Source of the DNA: SIG78 sp036677805
GTDB taxonomy: Bacteria > Verrucomicrobiota > Lentisphaeria > Victivallales > Victivallaceae
Assembly: GCA_036677805.1 (NCBI GenBank)
Contig: JAVBVS010000011.1
Location: forward strand, 62,001-126,000
Direction of reading: 5' to 3'
Length of the DNA: 64,000 bases
Each line of letters starts with the position of its first letter. Positions within the stretch are counted from its first letter, which is position 1. Below the pieces are notes generated by a model. It was not told the DNA's origin and searched no databases. It worked only from the letters and a program-made list of their open reading frames with translations. Made by a program: the position numbers and the translations under genes. Below are positions 28,601 to 37,527 of the stretch, one piece after another.

Positions 28601-29175
28601 GGCAGCAGTTCTTCGGGCCGCACCGCATTCACGCCCGGAAGCGGCGAGTTCCCGTAACGGCGGCTGCGGCAGAAGTCGCCGAGCAGCTTTTCGACATACC
28701 CGGTCAGGTTCTTTTCCAGCCTGGCCTGAAATGCGACACCGCTTTCAAAGGCGTTTTCGCTCAACACCCGGCCGCAGAAGCCGTGCAAAGTCGAAACATT
28801 CGCATCGTCGAAGTCGCGCAATGCCAGCTGGAGCCGCGCGCGCTGCCGGTCCGGAGCAATTCCGCAGGCGGCAAAACGCGCCAGCAGCGCTTCGGCCCGG
28901 GCGCGCTGCACCGGATCCTCCGGCGGCCGTCGGTCCACGGCCCCCAGCAATCCGGCCAGCACCGTGCGCAGTCGTTCGCCCAACTCGGCGGCGGCGGCTT
29001 CAGTGAAAGTCACCACCACGATCTGTCCGATTGTCAGACCGTGCTCGACAATCAGCCGCGCCGCGAGGTTCTGGATGTTGTGGGTCTTGCCGGTTCCGGC
29101 GGCGGCTTCAATCAGGTTGAGGCCATCGAGCGGAATCTGGATCGAATCGAGTTCGGTGCGCATCGCTTCCATCAT
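25591..29175 (-). CDS. recB: Exodeoxyribonuclease V beta subunit (RecB)
   Basis: 3'-5' helicase-nuclease subunit of RecBCD, 1,194 aa from the ATG at 29175. That ATG is preceded by GGGGAGGGCGGAG and overlaps the recC stop (ATGA); the reading frame extends far upstream but that part is recC in another frame. Walker A AAAGTGKTH at about 24-32, VVVTFTEAAAAELGERL, DEFQDTDPVQYEIFR (Walker B), SFRGGDLATY, then LLTIHAAKGLQFPVV and VAITRAQ. The C-terminal nuclease domain (about 1060-1115) has the metal-binding aspartate in GFIDMVF and the IIDWKSNRL motif, so nuclease activity should be intact. Role: double-strand break resection and degradation of foreign linear DNA. Confidence 0.96.
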   Translation of the reverse strand: MMEAMRTELDSIQIPLDGLNLIEAAAGTGKTHNIQNLAARLIVEHGLTIGQIVVVTFTEAAAAELGERLRTVLAGLLGAVDRRPPEDPVQRARAEALLARFAACGIAPDRQRARLQLALRDFDDANVSTLHGFCGRVLSENAFESGVAFQARLEKNLTGYVEKLLGDFCRSRRYGNSPLPGVNAVRPEELLPTVLTVLGRPNLRLSGSRSPDDSAAMLEQLWTEALAALRSSWRSDLLTPLYGRLKSGYAEEELDEYAAALDALLAEAQPDGTRLAARLTPLLPGNLLAQARKRPAGNEEAVAAFLAGEPFFALAGRCCDDLLPRCRNRLRRDAIDFVREKLAEWKARDNFQGFDDLLLRVRDALAAPDGRLAAALRRRFKAGIIDEFQDTDPVQYEIFRTIFAERDDPAFFMVGDPRQAIYSFRGGDLATYLEAARETAARHGKIYTLSANYRSSGALIRAVNAVFAGHALPFAEPEIRFGEVVAPLPEVGGLTLDGAADRRPLGILHRPEWKIESCIAWCADTILSMLENDWRLPSGRRLAPGDFAVLCYDGFELSEVRRAMHARRIPVISVKSSSVWQSPEAQALLTVLDAVLNPADSDRIKRALLTGLGGMTPAELAGYLGEGDFLSESRAEFAGLLKVWRKHGFQSLLRRIFSDFRVRRRVMAQPGGERVLSNYGQLGDLLGAEASRRALSPCGTVKLLRDSMRNADHSVEANLEQLETDRSAVKLLTIHAAKGLQFPVVLLPGLFRWYPGRRGDRGVYHVGKELCYDLGGDDAAAAAQSEREELQELLRLVYVAITRAQYACRICWGSRTGRDRKPVTVTPLDWLFRMRHFDGGAETALAELTAAVTLPEIPPELLLETSEVPLRSPVYRPEPPDLSGCACLEPEPAIARNWRLVSYSSLPWQQGGTMATAAEPEPDYDAGDIDEPAGPVAAGPGRSAGMDGIMAIPGGAAIGNAWHKILEDCTLSDLPAASLCAETLRRFGFTDPATQGATAAMLKSLAATVLPCGAAIGRIAPERCLRELEFMFAVPHGFGLEAVCAAVEPYWRKQFGNTMTPEAGFTLRGGFFNGFIDMVFEHEQRYYIIDWKSNRLGGDPAAFAPGRLGAAMVEHAYPMQYLIYLAALVKYLRLRLGGRFGAAEYERYIGEVYYIFLRGVALDEPGFGIFAARPDYGTVAVLEKALNGGCDVDV

Positions 29176-32100
29176 GACTCCGCCCTCCCCGGCTCCGTTT
29201 TGATGCGGCCGTAGAGCAACTCCGCCAGCCGGGCGAACTCCGCCGTGAAATCGGGGTTGTCGAAATCGCCGGAGGTGAAAAACTCCCGGATGCCGGGCTG
29301 GTCGCCGTCGCCGAACCCGTTGTAGCCGACGAATTCGGCCACGCCGCTGCGCCCGGCGGCCTTCGCCGGCGAAGCGCTGGGAAAAATGGGCGGCGGCCGC
29401 AGGCGATATTCGGCATAATAGAGGTCCAGCAGCTCCAATAGCCGTTCCCGGGCCGCTTCCGGCGCGAGCGGCGGAAGGCGGCGCTCGACGAAGGCCGCCT
29501 TTTCCAGATTGAGCATGAACCCGTGGACCGGAGCGCCGAGCCGAACCGTCCACGCCAGCTGCCCCAGCACCGCCGGCAGCGCCGTGCGGCAGTCGAAACG
29601 GCCGAACCGCCAGCAATAAATCGCCGAACCGTCGGGCGCACCGTGGCTCCAGCCGGTCAAGGTCAGCGCCATCTCCGGCAGCGCCAGATCGAGCAGCCGC
29701 CGCTCGCCGCGCCGCAACCGCTCCCGCCAGACGGCGGGCATCCGGTTCATGAGTGCGAACCGCTGCTCGAAATCGCGTCGCCCCGGAGCGCCCGGCGCCA
29801 GCAGATTCATCCGGTCGGCCAGATGATATTGCGCCTCGGGCGGCACCGCATCAAGCATCCAATGCGCCAGCATGCCGTCGAGTTTGTAGCGGTCCAGACC
29901 GTCCAGCGCCCACGGCTCCGAATCAGCCGGCGGTTCGGGTTCGAACGCCTCCCAATGCATCGTCAGACGCGTTTCCAGAAGATATTTACCCGGATTCCGG
30001 AAAAATTCCACCAGCTCCGCAAGCTCCAATGCAGAACCTCGCGGCACCGCTCCCAGCTCGGGATAAGCCGGTCCGGCGGAGTCGGCCGCCAAAAGCCGCG
30101 TTCCCGCCAGCGCCGCCTCGAAGTTTTCGCGGTCGAAGCTGCGCCGCCGCGGATCGTCGCCCAGACCGAAATAATCAAGATCCACACCCGAGAGCTTGTG
30201 CCGGACCGCGGTCAGGCCGAAAGCGTTGCGGCAATATTCCATAATCTCGGCCAGCGGCGCCGCCGGCGGAAATTCCTTGTCGTCGCGCATGCTCTGGCCG
30301 CAATAAAAAAACCAGACCGCCCGCCGCGCCGCCAGCAATGCCTCCAGCAGAAGATAACGATCCTGCGCCGCCTGACTGCGGTCGCCGGGCAACTGCCGCT
30401 CCGCCGCCAGATTGAAGCCGAGCCTGAGATCGCGGCGCGGAAAGGCTTTGTCATTCAGTCCCAGAATCGCCACCACCGCCACCGGAATACTGCGCATCGG
30501 CAGCATCTTGCAGAACGTGATCCGGCCCCGCAGAAAACCGCTGCTTTCCTTTTCCACCGGCAGCACTTCGTCGAGCATCGCCGTCACCGCATTCAGCGGC
30601 AGCGGCGTCGAACTCAACCCGTCACGGCTTTCCCGGCGCAGAATCGCAATCGCGCCGCGCAATGCCGCCAGACCGGTCCGCGCCGTGTTGCCGTCCGGGA
30701 AAAAATCCGCCAGCATACGGTCGAAAAGCGCGCACCACGCCTCCGCCGGACGCGGCCGGTCAAGCTCTTCGGCCAGACGGGCGAGACGAATCACGAATTC
30801 GGTGAATTGGCCCAGCAACTCCGCCTGACCGCCTTCGGCCGACTCCACCGCAATGATCCGGTCGGGTTCCAGCGCGGAGTCGGCGTCCGTCGCCCGCGCA
30901 AACCCCATCAGCAGCCGGTCAAGCCCCATTTGCCAGCTGAATTCGTCGAATTCCACCGCGCAGAAACGCTCCCGCTGCCGGGCGTCGAAGCCCCAGCGGA
31001 TGCCGGCGCGCGCCACCCATTCGCCGATCAGTTCCAGCTCGTTTTCGCCGATCCCGAGACGTTCCGCCAGCGGCGTCACATCGAGCAGCGCCAGAATTTC
31101 CGAAAGTTCAAAGCGGCCATGCGCGGTGTCGAGCAGCCGATGAAACGCATCGAGCATCAGCGCCGCGTCGGGCGGCGGCCGGTCGGCAATGCTGTAGACG
31201 TCCTGCAGCGGCCCCTGATCGAAAACCGCTTCGATCAAGGGCACATAAGGTTCGATCTCCGGCGCCATCACGATCACGTCGCGCGGCTGAATCGCCGGGT
31301 CATGCATGATCCGAAGCAACTCGTCATGGAGAATTTCGATCTCGCGCCGCGGGCCGTGGCAGTTGTGAATGGCGACGGTGCCGTCGCCGGCGCATTCCGG
31401 GCGGGGCGCTCCGGTGATTTCAGCGACGCTTGGATCCGCTTCCGGACGGCGGTCGTAAAGATTGAGGATATCCTGCTGCAAAACCTGAAGCATGGTCGCA
31501 TCGGGCGCATAGCCGTCGGGCCCCGGCGCCGTCACCGGCGCGAAATCCCGGTAATGTTCCTCTTCGACCACGCCATCTCCGCCCCGCTGGAGAAGCGCGG
31601 TGAAAAATCCCCGGCCCGAAGCGCCGAGCGCCTGAAGCAGCGGATTGCCCGGCTCCGGCGCTTCCCACGGTTCCAGCAGCCGCGCCGCCTCGGTCCGGGA
31701 ATATTGATGCTCCCAGTATTCGCGGCAGGGCGACAGATAAAAGAAATGCACCGTCGTCGCAGCGCCCAGTTTGAGCAGAATTTCCAGATAGACCGGCGGC
31801 AGCGCGCCGACGCCGAAAACCGAAACCGCGCGCGGCAGCCGCGCCGCAGGCAATGTTTCTTCGGCCAGAAATTTGCGGAAAAACCAATCCCGGCCCGGCG
31901 TCCGGACGAAGAGTTCGTCGTAAAGCCGCCGCTGCCACCCGGCGTCGCGGCCGGACGAATTCCACAGACGGTCCATGCGGTCGAACCGGTAGAGCTGATA
32001 CTGGTCGAACAACGCGGCGATTCGACCTGCAAGCTGCCAGCGCTTGAGTTCGGCGTTTGGATTTCTGGTATAGTGCGCCAGCTCGGGGTAACGCTCCGGG

Positions 32101-32423
32101 GCGGAGCACAGCAGCCGCATGATCCGCCAGCGCACATTTTCCGGCGCGCCCGCTTTCTGCGCCTCGTGGAAGGCTTGACCGTAGCAATCGTGCAGAATCC
32201 GGTTCACGAAGCTGTTCGGAAACGGCAGGTCGAGGTTGGCCGCCACCGGCGCGCAACCGGCAAGATATTGTTCCAGAAACGCGGCCATGCCCCGGGTCTG
32301 GACCACCACCGTATGCGGCGCCAGTATGTTTTCCCCCGCCGGATCGGCGACACGGTAGACCCGGTCGGCGAAGACCGCCGCCAGATCCTCCATCCGATTG
32401 GCCACATAGAGCAGGAACGCCAT
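29172..32423 (-). CDS. recC: Exodeoxyribonuclease V gamma subunit (RecC)
   Basis: Chi-recognition/scaffold subunit of RecBCD, 1,083 aa. It has the RecC order of an inactive SF1 helicase fold: N-terminal VVVQTRGMAAFLEQYLA, LYRFDRMDRLWNSS, SVFGVGALPPVYLEIL, VFDQGPLQDVYSIADR in the middle, and ITFCKMLPMRSIPVAVVAIL with GLNDKAFPRRD in the C-terminal half, ending in an inactive nuclease-like domain. Its stop overlaps the recB start. It follows the SNF2 gene by 12 bases, within one operon. Confidence 0.93.
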   Translation of the reverse strand: MAFLLYVANRMEDLAAVFADRVYRVADPAGENILAPHTVVVQTRGMAAFLEQYLAGCAPVAANLDLPFPNSFVNRILHDCYGQAFHEAQKAGAPENVRWRIMRLLCSAPERYPELAHYTRNPNAELKRWQLAGRIAALFDQYQLYRFDRMDRLWNSSGRDAGWQRRLYDELFVRTPGRDWFFRKFLAEETLPAARLPRAVSVFGVGALPPVYLEILLKLGAATTVHFFYLSPCREYWEHQYSRTEAARLLEPWEAPEPGNPLLQALGASGRGFFTALLQRGGDGVVEEEHYRDFAPVTAPGPDGYAPDATMLQVLQQDILNLYDRRPEADPSVAEITGAPRPECAGDGTVAIHNCHGPRREIEILHDELLRIMHDPAIQPRDVIVMAPEIEPYVPLIEAVFDQGPLQDVYSIADRPPPDAALMLDAFHRLLDTAHGRFELSEILALLDVTPLAERLGIGENELELIGEWVARAGIRWGFDARQRERFCAVEFDEFSWQMGLDRLLMGFARATDADSALEPDRIIAVESAEGGQAELLGQFTEFVIRLARLAEELDRPRPAEAWCALFDRMLADFFPDGNTARTGLAALRGAIAILRRESRDGLSSTPLPLNAVTAMLDEVLPVEKESSGFLRGRITFCKMLPMRSIPVAVVAILGLNDKAFPRRDLRLGFNLAAERQLPGDRSQAAQDRYLLLEALLAARRAVWFFYCGQSMRDDKEFPPAAPLAEIMEYCRNAFGLTAVRHKLSGVDLDYFGLGDDPRRRSFDRENFEAALAGTRLLAADSAGPAYPELGAVPRGSALELAELVEFFRNPGKYLLETRLTMHWEAFEPEPPADSEPWALDGLDRYKLDGMLAHWMLDAVPPEAQYHLADRMNLLAPGAPGRRDFEQRFALMNRMPAVWRERLRRGERRLLDLALPEMALTLTGWSHGAPDGSAIYCWRFGRFDCRTALPAVLGQLAWTVRLGAPVHGFMLNLEKAAFVERRLPPLAPEAARERLLELLDLYYAEYRLRPPPIFPSASPAKAAGRSGVAEFVGYNGFGDGDQPGIREFFTSGDFDNPDFTAEFARLAELLYGRIKTEPGRAES

Positions 32424-32435
32424 ACCGTCCCCCGT

Positions 32436-35400
32436 TTATTTCAACAGGAACTTGAGTTCGTCAATCGTCAATTTTTCGGTAGCCAGGGCCGGGTTGTCCA
32501 CCACCTGGTCGAAGATTTCGCGTTTCTTTTCCTGAAGCCTCAGAATTTTCTCCTCGATCGAATCGTTGACCAGGAGTTTCAGAATCCGCACCGGACGGGT
32601 CTGCCCGATGCGATGGGTCCGGTCGGCCGCCTGAAGCTCCGCCGCCGGATTCCACCACGGGTCATAGATCATGACCGTATCCGCCGAAGTCAGGTTCAAT
32701 CCGGTTCCTCCGGCCTTCAGACTCAGCAGGAAAATCGGAATTTCCGGCGTATCGTTGAATTCATCGACCACCGCCTGCCGGTTGCGGGTGGCGCCGTCGA
32801 GATAACAATAGCGGATGCCGGAAGCGTTGAGCCAGGAGCGAACCAGCGCCAACAGCGAAGTGAACTGGCTGAAAAGCAGCATCTTGTGATGGCTGTCGAG
32901 ATGTTCGAGCACCAGTTCCTGAAGCAGCTCGAACTTGGCCGATTCGCCGTCGGCGTGGCTTTTGTTTTCACCCAGCAGCGCAGGATGGCAGCAAATCTGG
33001 CGCAGCCGCAAAAGCGTGGTCAGAATCTCGAAATTGCCGCGACTGCTGCCGGCGGGGTCCTGTTCCAGGTGCGCCAGCTGTTTCCGGCCCTCGGCCAGCA
33101 TCTGGTCGTAAAGTGCACGCTGGGCCGGCTCCATGGTGCAGAAACAGCTGCATTCCTCGCGCGGCGGCAGCTCCGGCGCCACCATCGCCTTGTTGCGCCG
33201 CTTGATGAAAGGCGCCACCCGCGCCGCCAGCTCCGACTGCAATTCCGGCGATCCGGCGATATCGGCGTAGGTTTTCTTGAAGCTGTTGAAACTGCCGAGC
33301 AAACCCGGGTGGAGGAAGTCGAAGATGCTCCACAGATCGTCCGGAGAATTTTCCAGCGGCGTCCCGGTAAGCACCAGCTTGTGCCTCGCCTTCAGCGCCT
33401 TGCAGCTCTGGGCGTTGGCCGTCCCCGGATTCTTGATATGCTGAGCCTCGTCGAGGATCACCAGCGTGAAATACTGTTTGCTCAGCTGCGCGATTTCGCG
33501 CCGCGCCAGCGTGTACGACACCACCACCAGATCGTAATCGGTAAGATGCCCCAGCACCGTGTCGCGCTGCGAACCGTAAAGCGCCCCGACCTTGTATGCG
33601 GGCAGGAAGCGGTTGCATTCGCGCTGCCAGTTTTCAACCAGGCTGGCCGGACAGACCACCAGCGCCGGCGGCGCTCCGGCGACGCGCAGCAGATTGAGCG
33701 CCGCCAATGCCTGCACCGTCTTGCCGAGACCCATTTCGTCGGCCAGAATCACGTTGAATCCGTTGCCGAGCATCCGCCGCAGCCAGTCCACGCCCTGCTG
33801 CTGATAGGGGCGCAGCTTGGCCTGAATCGGCGGCGTGGAAACAATATTGGGCGCCTCCGGCGGCGTATCGCTGAAGACATGGCGCGCCAGCGCGGCAGGC
33901 AATGCCTCCGGCCACTGCCGGGTCAGGTAATGATAATAATTGAGCATCACCCGGGGCAGCGCGAAACTGTGCGAACTCTCATCAAGGCGCTGAATGATGC
34001 CGTTGAGCTTCTGTACCGTCCGCGCCACCGCGGGCGGCAGCGCCGCGGGCATGCCGTTGTCGAGCAAAAGATAGCGCGCCTGATTGCGGGCCGCCAGACA
34101 GAGGTTTTTCCAGCCGGTTTCGCCGCCGCGGCGGTCGTGCCAGCGATAGCAGAAGGTGAAATTGTCGGCAGCGTCGATCGCGTCGGTCGCGTCGCAGGAA
34201 AGTTCGATCGCCGGCAGGCCGTTGCCGCCGGCGGCGAGTCTGCTCAACGCCCCGCCCAATACCAGTTTCGGATATTTTCCCAGCCAGTCCGGCAGCACCG
34301 AATCGAGAAAAAGTCCGATCGTCTCGGGTTCGCCGAGTTCGAAACGCCCCTGCGCCGGATCGCCGGAGGCGCCCAGCATGCGAAAGGCATTGACCACGTC
34401 GGTTTCAAGCGCTTCCTGCCGCAGCCAGAAGCGGCCCCGGGTGCCCGGCACCATCCGCCCGGCGTCGGGATGAAACGACTCCTCGTCATAGACGAAACGC
34501 AGTTCCAGCGAGAGTTTTTCCGATGCCAGCAGGCCTTCAAGCAAGATGGCGCAATCCGGAGTCTCCGGCGTCGCATCCTTGCCGTATTTCACGCATTCCA
34601 GCGGCGGATGAGCCAGAAACGATTCGCTGCCCGGCGTCGCGTCGGACCAGATGCCGAGCCGGAAGAAGTTGCGCAGAAAACCGATTTCACAGTCGGCCGC
34701 CACCCAGAAATACTCCCCGCCCTTGCCGACCCAGCAGCCGGAGCGGCCCGTAATCACCTTGGCCGAATGGATTTCGAGCAACGCGCCGCGAAACCGGATG
34801 CCGGGCGCATATTCGCGGCCGGCGGAACCGTGCTTGACCAGAATCACCGCGCGGGCGTTGGCCTCGGTATGAATGATGAGCCGGCGGCCGTTGCGGAAAA
34901 AACGTTCAAAATCGCCCAGGCAGTGAAAAAGCTCGGCGGTCTGTTCGGAGTTGAGCAGAATATTGGAACTGTCGGCTTCGCCGTTGATCGCCAGAAACCG
35001 GATGATCTGCCGGTCCTGAAGCGAAAACTGATTCAGCTTCAGCGTCACCGCCAGCGTCTTGTCGAAAAAGAGCTGGCGCAGGTTGTTGAGATTGCCCAGA
35101 TATTCGCGCTTGTCGGCGCGCAGCCGGACCGAAAGCACCGCATTTTCCCATTTGCTCGGGACATGCGGAAACGCCGACTCGGCCTGAATGAAAACCTCGG
35201 CCTCCGGCTGCGGAATGCACTCTTTGCTCAATGTTTCCAACCCGGCATTCTTCAAGCCGGTATATTGGGCGCTCTCGCTGTCGATCTCGGCCGACTGTTC
35301 CGGCAGCCGGAACTGGCCGGAATACATCAGCAGCGCCAGCGCATGATCGCAGACCTTGCCTTCGGCCAGGGCGGCGGCGGCGGCGGAACAATCGCACTCG

Positions 35401-35597
35401 GATTGCGGCGGCTCCCCGGGTTTGACGGTGACGTGAATATTGCCGCTCTTATCGGAAATCACCGCGTGAAGCCGCCCATCCGCATCGCGGAACGCCCCTT
35501 TGATCCGGTTCAGTTTGAGCAATTGCTTCGCCTGCTTGAGCGTACTCTCACAGGAAAACGCGATCAGGCGTTCTTCAAACGCCGACTTTCCCTTCAT
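32436..35597 (-). CDS. SWIM-zinc-finger SNF2/Rad54-family helicase
   Basis: DNA-dependent ATPase/translocase, 1,053 aa from the ATG at 35597, which has GGGAGG at the right spacing (the ATG at 35618 does not). The N-terminus carries a SWIM-type zinc finger (CDCSAAAAALAEGKVCDHA, CxC...CxH) at about 70-90. A large middle region of unknown fold follows. The SNF2 core has ILADEMGLGKTVQAL (Walker A), LVILDEAQHIKN (Walker B), LTGTPLENSPDDLWSIFDFL, and the helicase C domain has MLLFSQFTSLL, SLKAGGTGLNLTSADTV and DRTHRIGQ. It resembles the bacterial SWIM-SNF2 helicases (YwqA-like), probably remodelling DNA-bound proteins. It leads the recCBD operon, suggesting a joint role in DNA-end processing. Confidence 0.9.
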   Translation of the reverse strand: MKGKSAFEERLIAFSCESTLKQAKQLLKLNRIKGAFRDADGRLHAVISDKSGNIHVTVKPGEPPQSECDCSAAAAALAEGKVCDHALALLMYSGQFRLPEQSAEIDSESAQYTGLKNAGLETLSKECIPQPEAEVFIQAESAFPHVPSKWENAVLSVRLRADKREYLGNLNNLRQLFFDKTLAVTLKLNQFSLQDRQIIRFLAINGEADSSNILLNSEQTAELFHCLGDFERFFRNGRRLIIHTEANARAVILVKHGSAGREYAPGIRFRGALLEIHSAKVITGRSGCWVGKGGEYFWVAADCEIGFLRNFFRLGIWSDATPGSESFLAHPPLECVKYGKDATPETPDCAILLEGLLASEKLSLELRFVYDEESFHPDAGRMVPGTRGRFWLRQEALETDVVNAFRMLGASGDPAQGRFELGEPETIGLFLDSVLPDWLGKYPKLVLGGALSRLAAGGNGLPAIELSCDATDAIDAADNFTFCYRWHDRRGGETGWKNLCLAARNQARYLLLDNGMPAALPPAVARTVQKLNGIIQRLDESSHSFALPRVMLNYYHYLTRQWPEALPAALARHVFSDTPPEAPNIVSTPPIQAKLRPYQQQGVDWLRRMLGNGFNVILADEMGLGKTVQALAALNLLRVAGAPPALVVCPASLVENWQRECNRFLPAYKVGALYGSQRDTVLGHLTDYDLVVVSYTLARREIAQLSKQYFTLVILDEAQHIKNPGTANAQSCKALKARHKLVLTGTPLENSPDDLWSIFDFLHPGLLGSFNSFKKTYADIAGSPELQSELAARVAPFIKRRNKAMVAPELPPREECSCFCTMEPAQRALYDQMLAEGRKQLAHLEQDPAGSSRGNFEILTTLLRLRQICCHPALLGENKSHADGESAKFELLQELVLEHLDSHHKMLLFSQFTSLLALVRSWLNASGIRYCYLDGATRNRQAVVDEFNDTPEIPIFLLSLKAGGTGLNLTSADTVMIYDPWWNPAAELQAADRTHRIGQTRPVRILKLLVNDSIEEKILRLQEKKREIFDQVVDNPALATEKLTIDELKFLLK

Positions 35598-35724
35598 CAC
35601 CGCCTCCCGTCGCGCCATGAAATCATACGGTAAATCCCGCTACTATAAACCCGGATTTTTTAAAATGCAACAACATTTTCAGAAAAAACTCTTTTTTTTC
35701 TGGCGAAGCCCGCCGCATTGTGTC

Positions 35725-35746
35725 ATATTATATTAAAATATAATAT
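35725..35746. promoter_or_regulatory. AT palindrome with bidirectional -10 hexamers between the SNF2 gene and nnr
   Basis: Ten-base arms ATATTATATT / AATATAATAT separated by AA. It contains TATAAT on the plus strand (35739-35744) and on the minus strand (35727-35732). It therefore probably serves both the SNF2-recCBD operon and nnr, either as overlapping promoters or as an operator. Confidence 0.4.
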
Positions 35747-35787
35747 TTTTATTCTCGTCACGGTCCGAGCCGCCGGGAGATTCCATC

Positions 35788-37302
35788 ATGACCATCGTCA
35801 CCGCCGACGCCATGCGCCGCTTTGAAACGGATTGCTTCGCCGCCGGAAGCGCCATGCCGGAAGGCCTCATGGCCGAAGCCGGCCGCGGCGCGGCGGATTG
35901 TTTTCACGATTTTTTCCGGGCGCTGCCGCCCGCCGCCCGCCGCCGGGTGATCATCGCCGCCGGACATGGCAACAACGGCGGCGACGGCATTGTCATGGCC
36001 GGGCATCTTGCGCGCGAACTGAAGGATACGGCAATCGAACTCCATCTCGTCTGCGTCCCGGACAAGCTGTCGTCCGCGGCGCGGCACTTCTACTCCGCAC
36101 TGCCCCGGGGGGTGCCGGTGCATTGCGGCACGCTGCCGCAATTCCGTCCCGGCGACGTGATCGTCGATGCTCTGCTCGGAACCGGATTGAGCGGCAATCT
36201 GCGCGAACCCTATCGCAGCTGGATTGCGCGCCTCAACGCCTCCCGCTGTCCGGTTTTCAGCGTCGATCTGCCTTCTGGCCTGGGCTCGGACTGCTGCGTT
36301 CAGGCCGACATGACCGCCGCCATCGGCTGGTTCAAGGATTCGCTCTTCACCCCGGAAGGCGCCCGTTGCGCCGGACGGCTGCGGCGCATTGCGCTCACCC
36401 TGCCCGGCGAGCCGGAGCGTTGCGGCACGGCCATCGACGCCGAAGCCGTCGCCCGCCGGTTCCGGCGGCTCGACGCCGCGATTCACAAATATCAGAAGGG
36501 TTCCGTCCTGCTGCTGGGCGGTTCCGTCGCCTATCCGCACGCGCCGTTTTTGAGCGGCCGGGCCGCGCTCCGTGCCGGAGCCGGGATGGTGCGGCTGCTG
36601 ACCCCCGCCGGCGTCACGATCCCCGGCGGCGCGCCGCTGGCGCTGATCGCCAGCCCGCTCTCCGGCAATCACGGCTTTTTCAGCGGGCGCGATCTGGACG
36701 AATTGAGCACTTACACCGCCAGAGTCGATGTCGTGGCCGCCGGTCCCGGCCTGGGCCGTCACGAAAGCGTCCGGGACTTTCTCGCCGGAATCGTCAAACT
36801 GCCGCTGCCGCTGGTGCTGGACGCCGATGCGCTTTATTTCGCCGCGGAAATGGCCGACGCGATCCGCGCCCGGACCGCCCCCACCGTGCTTACGCCTCAC
36901 GCCGGAGAAGCCGCGTTGCTGGCCGCCGGAGCGGGGGTGAGCTCGATTCCGAATGATCCGGTCGCCGACGCCCGGTCGCTGGCCGACGCCTACGCCGCCT
37001 GTATCGTCCGGAAAGGCTGTCACAGCGTAATCGCGCTGCCCGGCGGTCATTGTGTGCGCAACAGTTCGGGCTGCCCGGCGCTGGCCACCGCAGGTTCCGG
37101 CGACTGCCTGACCGGAATGATCGCGGCAGCGCTGGCCGGAGATTCCGCAGGCGAACTGCTGCCGGCGGTGGCGGAGGCGGTTTTCCTCCACGGACTGGCC
37201 GGAGAACTGGCCGCGGAAGTTTATGGCATGCGCGGCGCGATCGCCGACGACCTGCCGGAATTGATTCCCGCGGCGCGGCGGTCGATTACGCCCTTCGCCT
37301 GA
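35788..37302 (+). CDS. nnr: Bifunctional NAD(P)HX epimerase / ADP-dependent NAD(P)HX dehydratase
   Basis: Metabolite-repair enzyme, 504 aa, restoring hydrated NADH/NADPH. The N-terminal YjeF/NnrE epimerase domain (1-210) shows MAEAGRGAAD, AGHGNNGGDGIVMAGHLA, DVIVDALLGTGLSG and SVDLPSGLGSD. The C-terminal ribokinase-like NnrD dehydratase (about 225-500) shows GSVLLLGGS, GRAALRAGAGMVRL, AAGPGLGRHESV, LDADAL, LTPHAGEAALL and ATAGSGDCLTGMIAA, the last being the nucleotide-binding, catalytic-aspartate motif. Both halves look complete. A GGGAG site lies eight bases before the ATG. It is a single gene divergent from the SNF2 operon. Confidence 0.95.
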   Translation: MTIVTADAMRRFETDCFAAGSAMPEGLMAEAGRGAADCFHDFFRALPPAARRRVIIAAGHGNNGGDGIVMAGHLARELKDTAIELHLVCVPDKLSSAARHFYSALPRGVPVHCGTLPQFRPGDVIVDALLGTGLSGNLREPYRSWIARLNASRCPVFSVDLPSGLGSDCCVQADMTAAIGWFKDSLFTPEGARCAGRLRRIALTLPGEPERCGTAIDAEAVARRFRRLDAAIHKYQKGSVLLLGGSVAYPHAPFLSGRAALRAGAGMVRLLTPAGVTIPGGAPLALIASPLSGNHGFFSGRDLDELSTYTARVDVVAAGPGLGRHESVRDFLAGIVKLPLPLVLDADALYFAAEMADAIRARTAPTVLTPHAGEAALLAAGAGVSSIPNDPVADARSLADAYAACIVRKGCHSVIALPGGHCVRNSSGCPALATAGSGDCLTGMIAAALAGDSAGELLPAVAEAVFLHGLAGELAAEVYGMRGAIADDLPELIPAARRSITPFA

Positions 37303-37527
37303 CTCTGAGCCGGACCGAAAACAGGTTTTGACCGAATTTTGCCTAACACGATTCAGTTTCCCGGTTTTCTCCACCCTTTTCCCGGAAAGAAATGGACCTG
37401 AAAAATGGCCGGAGAGCAGAGAAAAGCGCCGATTTTATTGCAAAAATATTTGCAACCGGACGGGAAAGAATGTACTGTAAACTATAATTGCGATTCCATA
37501 GTTCCATAGCAGGAGGAGTTTGATTTT

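Noticed and set aside
25591..29616. recB starting at 29616
   Set aside because: The additional 147 codons overlap recC in a different frame and show only shadow composition. The ATG at 29175 has a good ribosome-binding site and gives a normal RecB N-terminus.
29523..35633. 2,036-codon open frame on the plus strand
   Set aside because: Antisense to recB, recC and the SNF2 helicase, with the same Arg/Gln/His-rich shadow composition and no domain.
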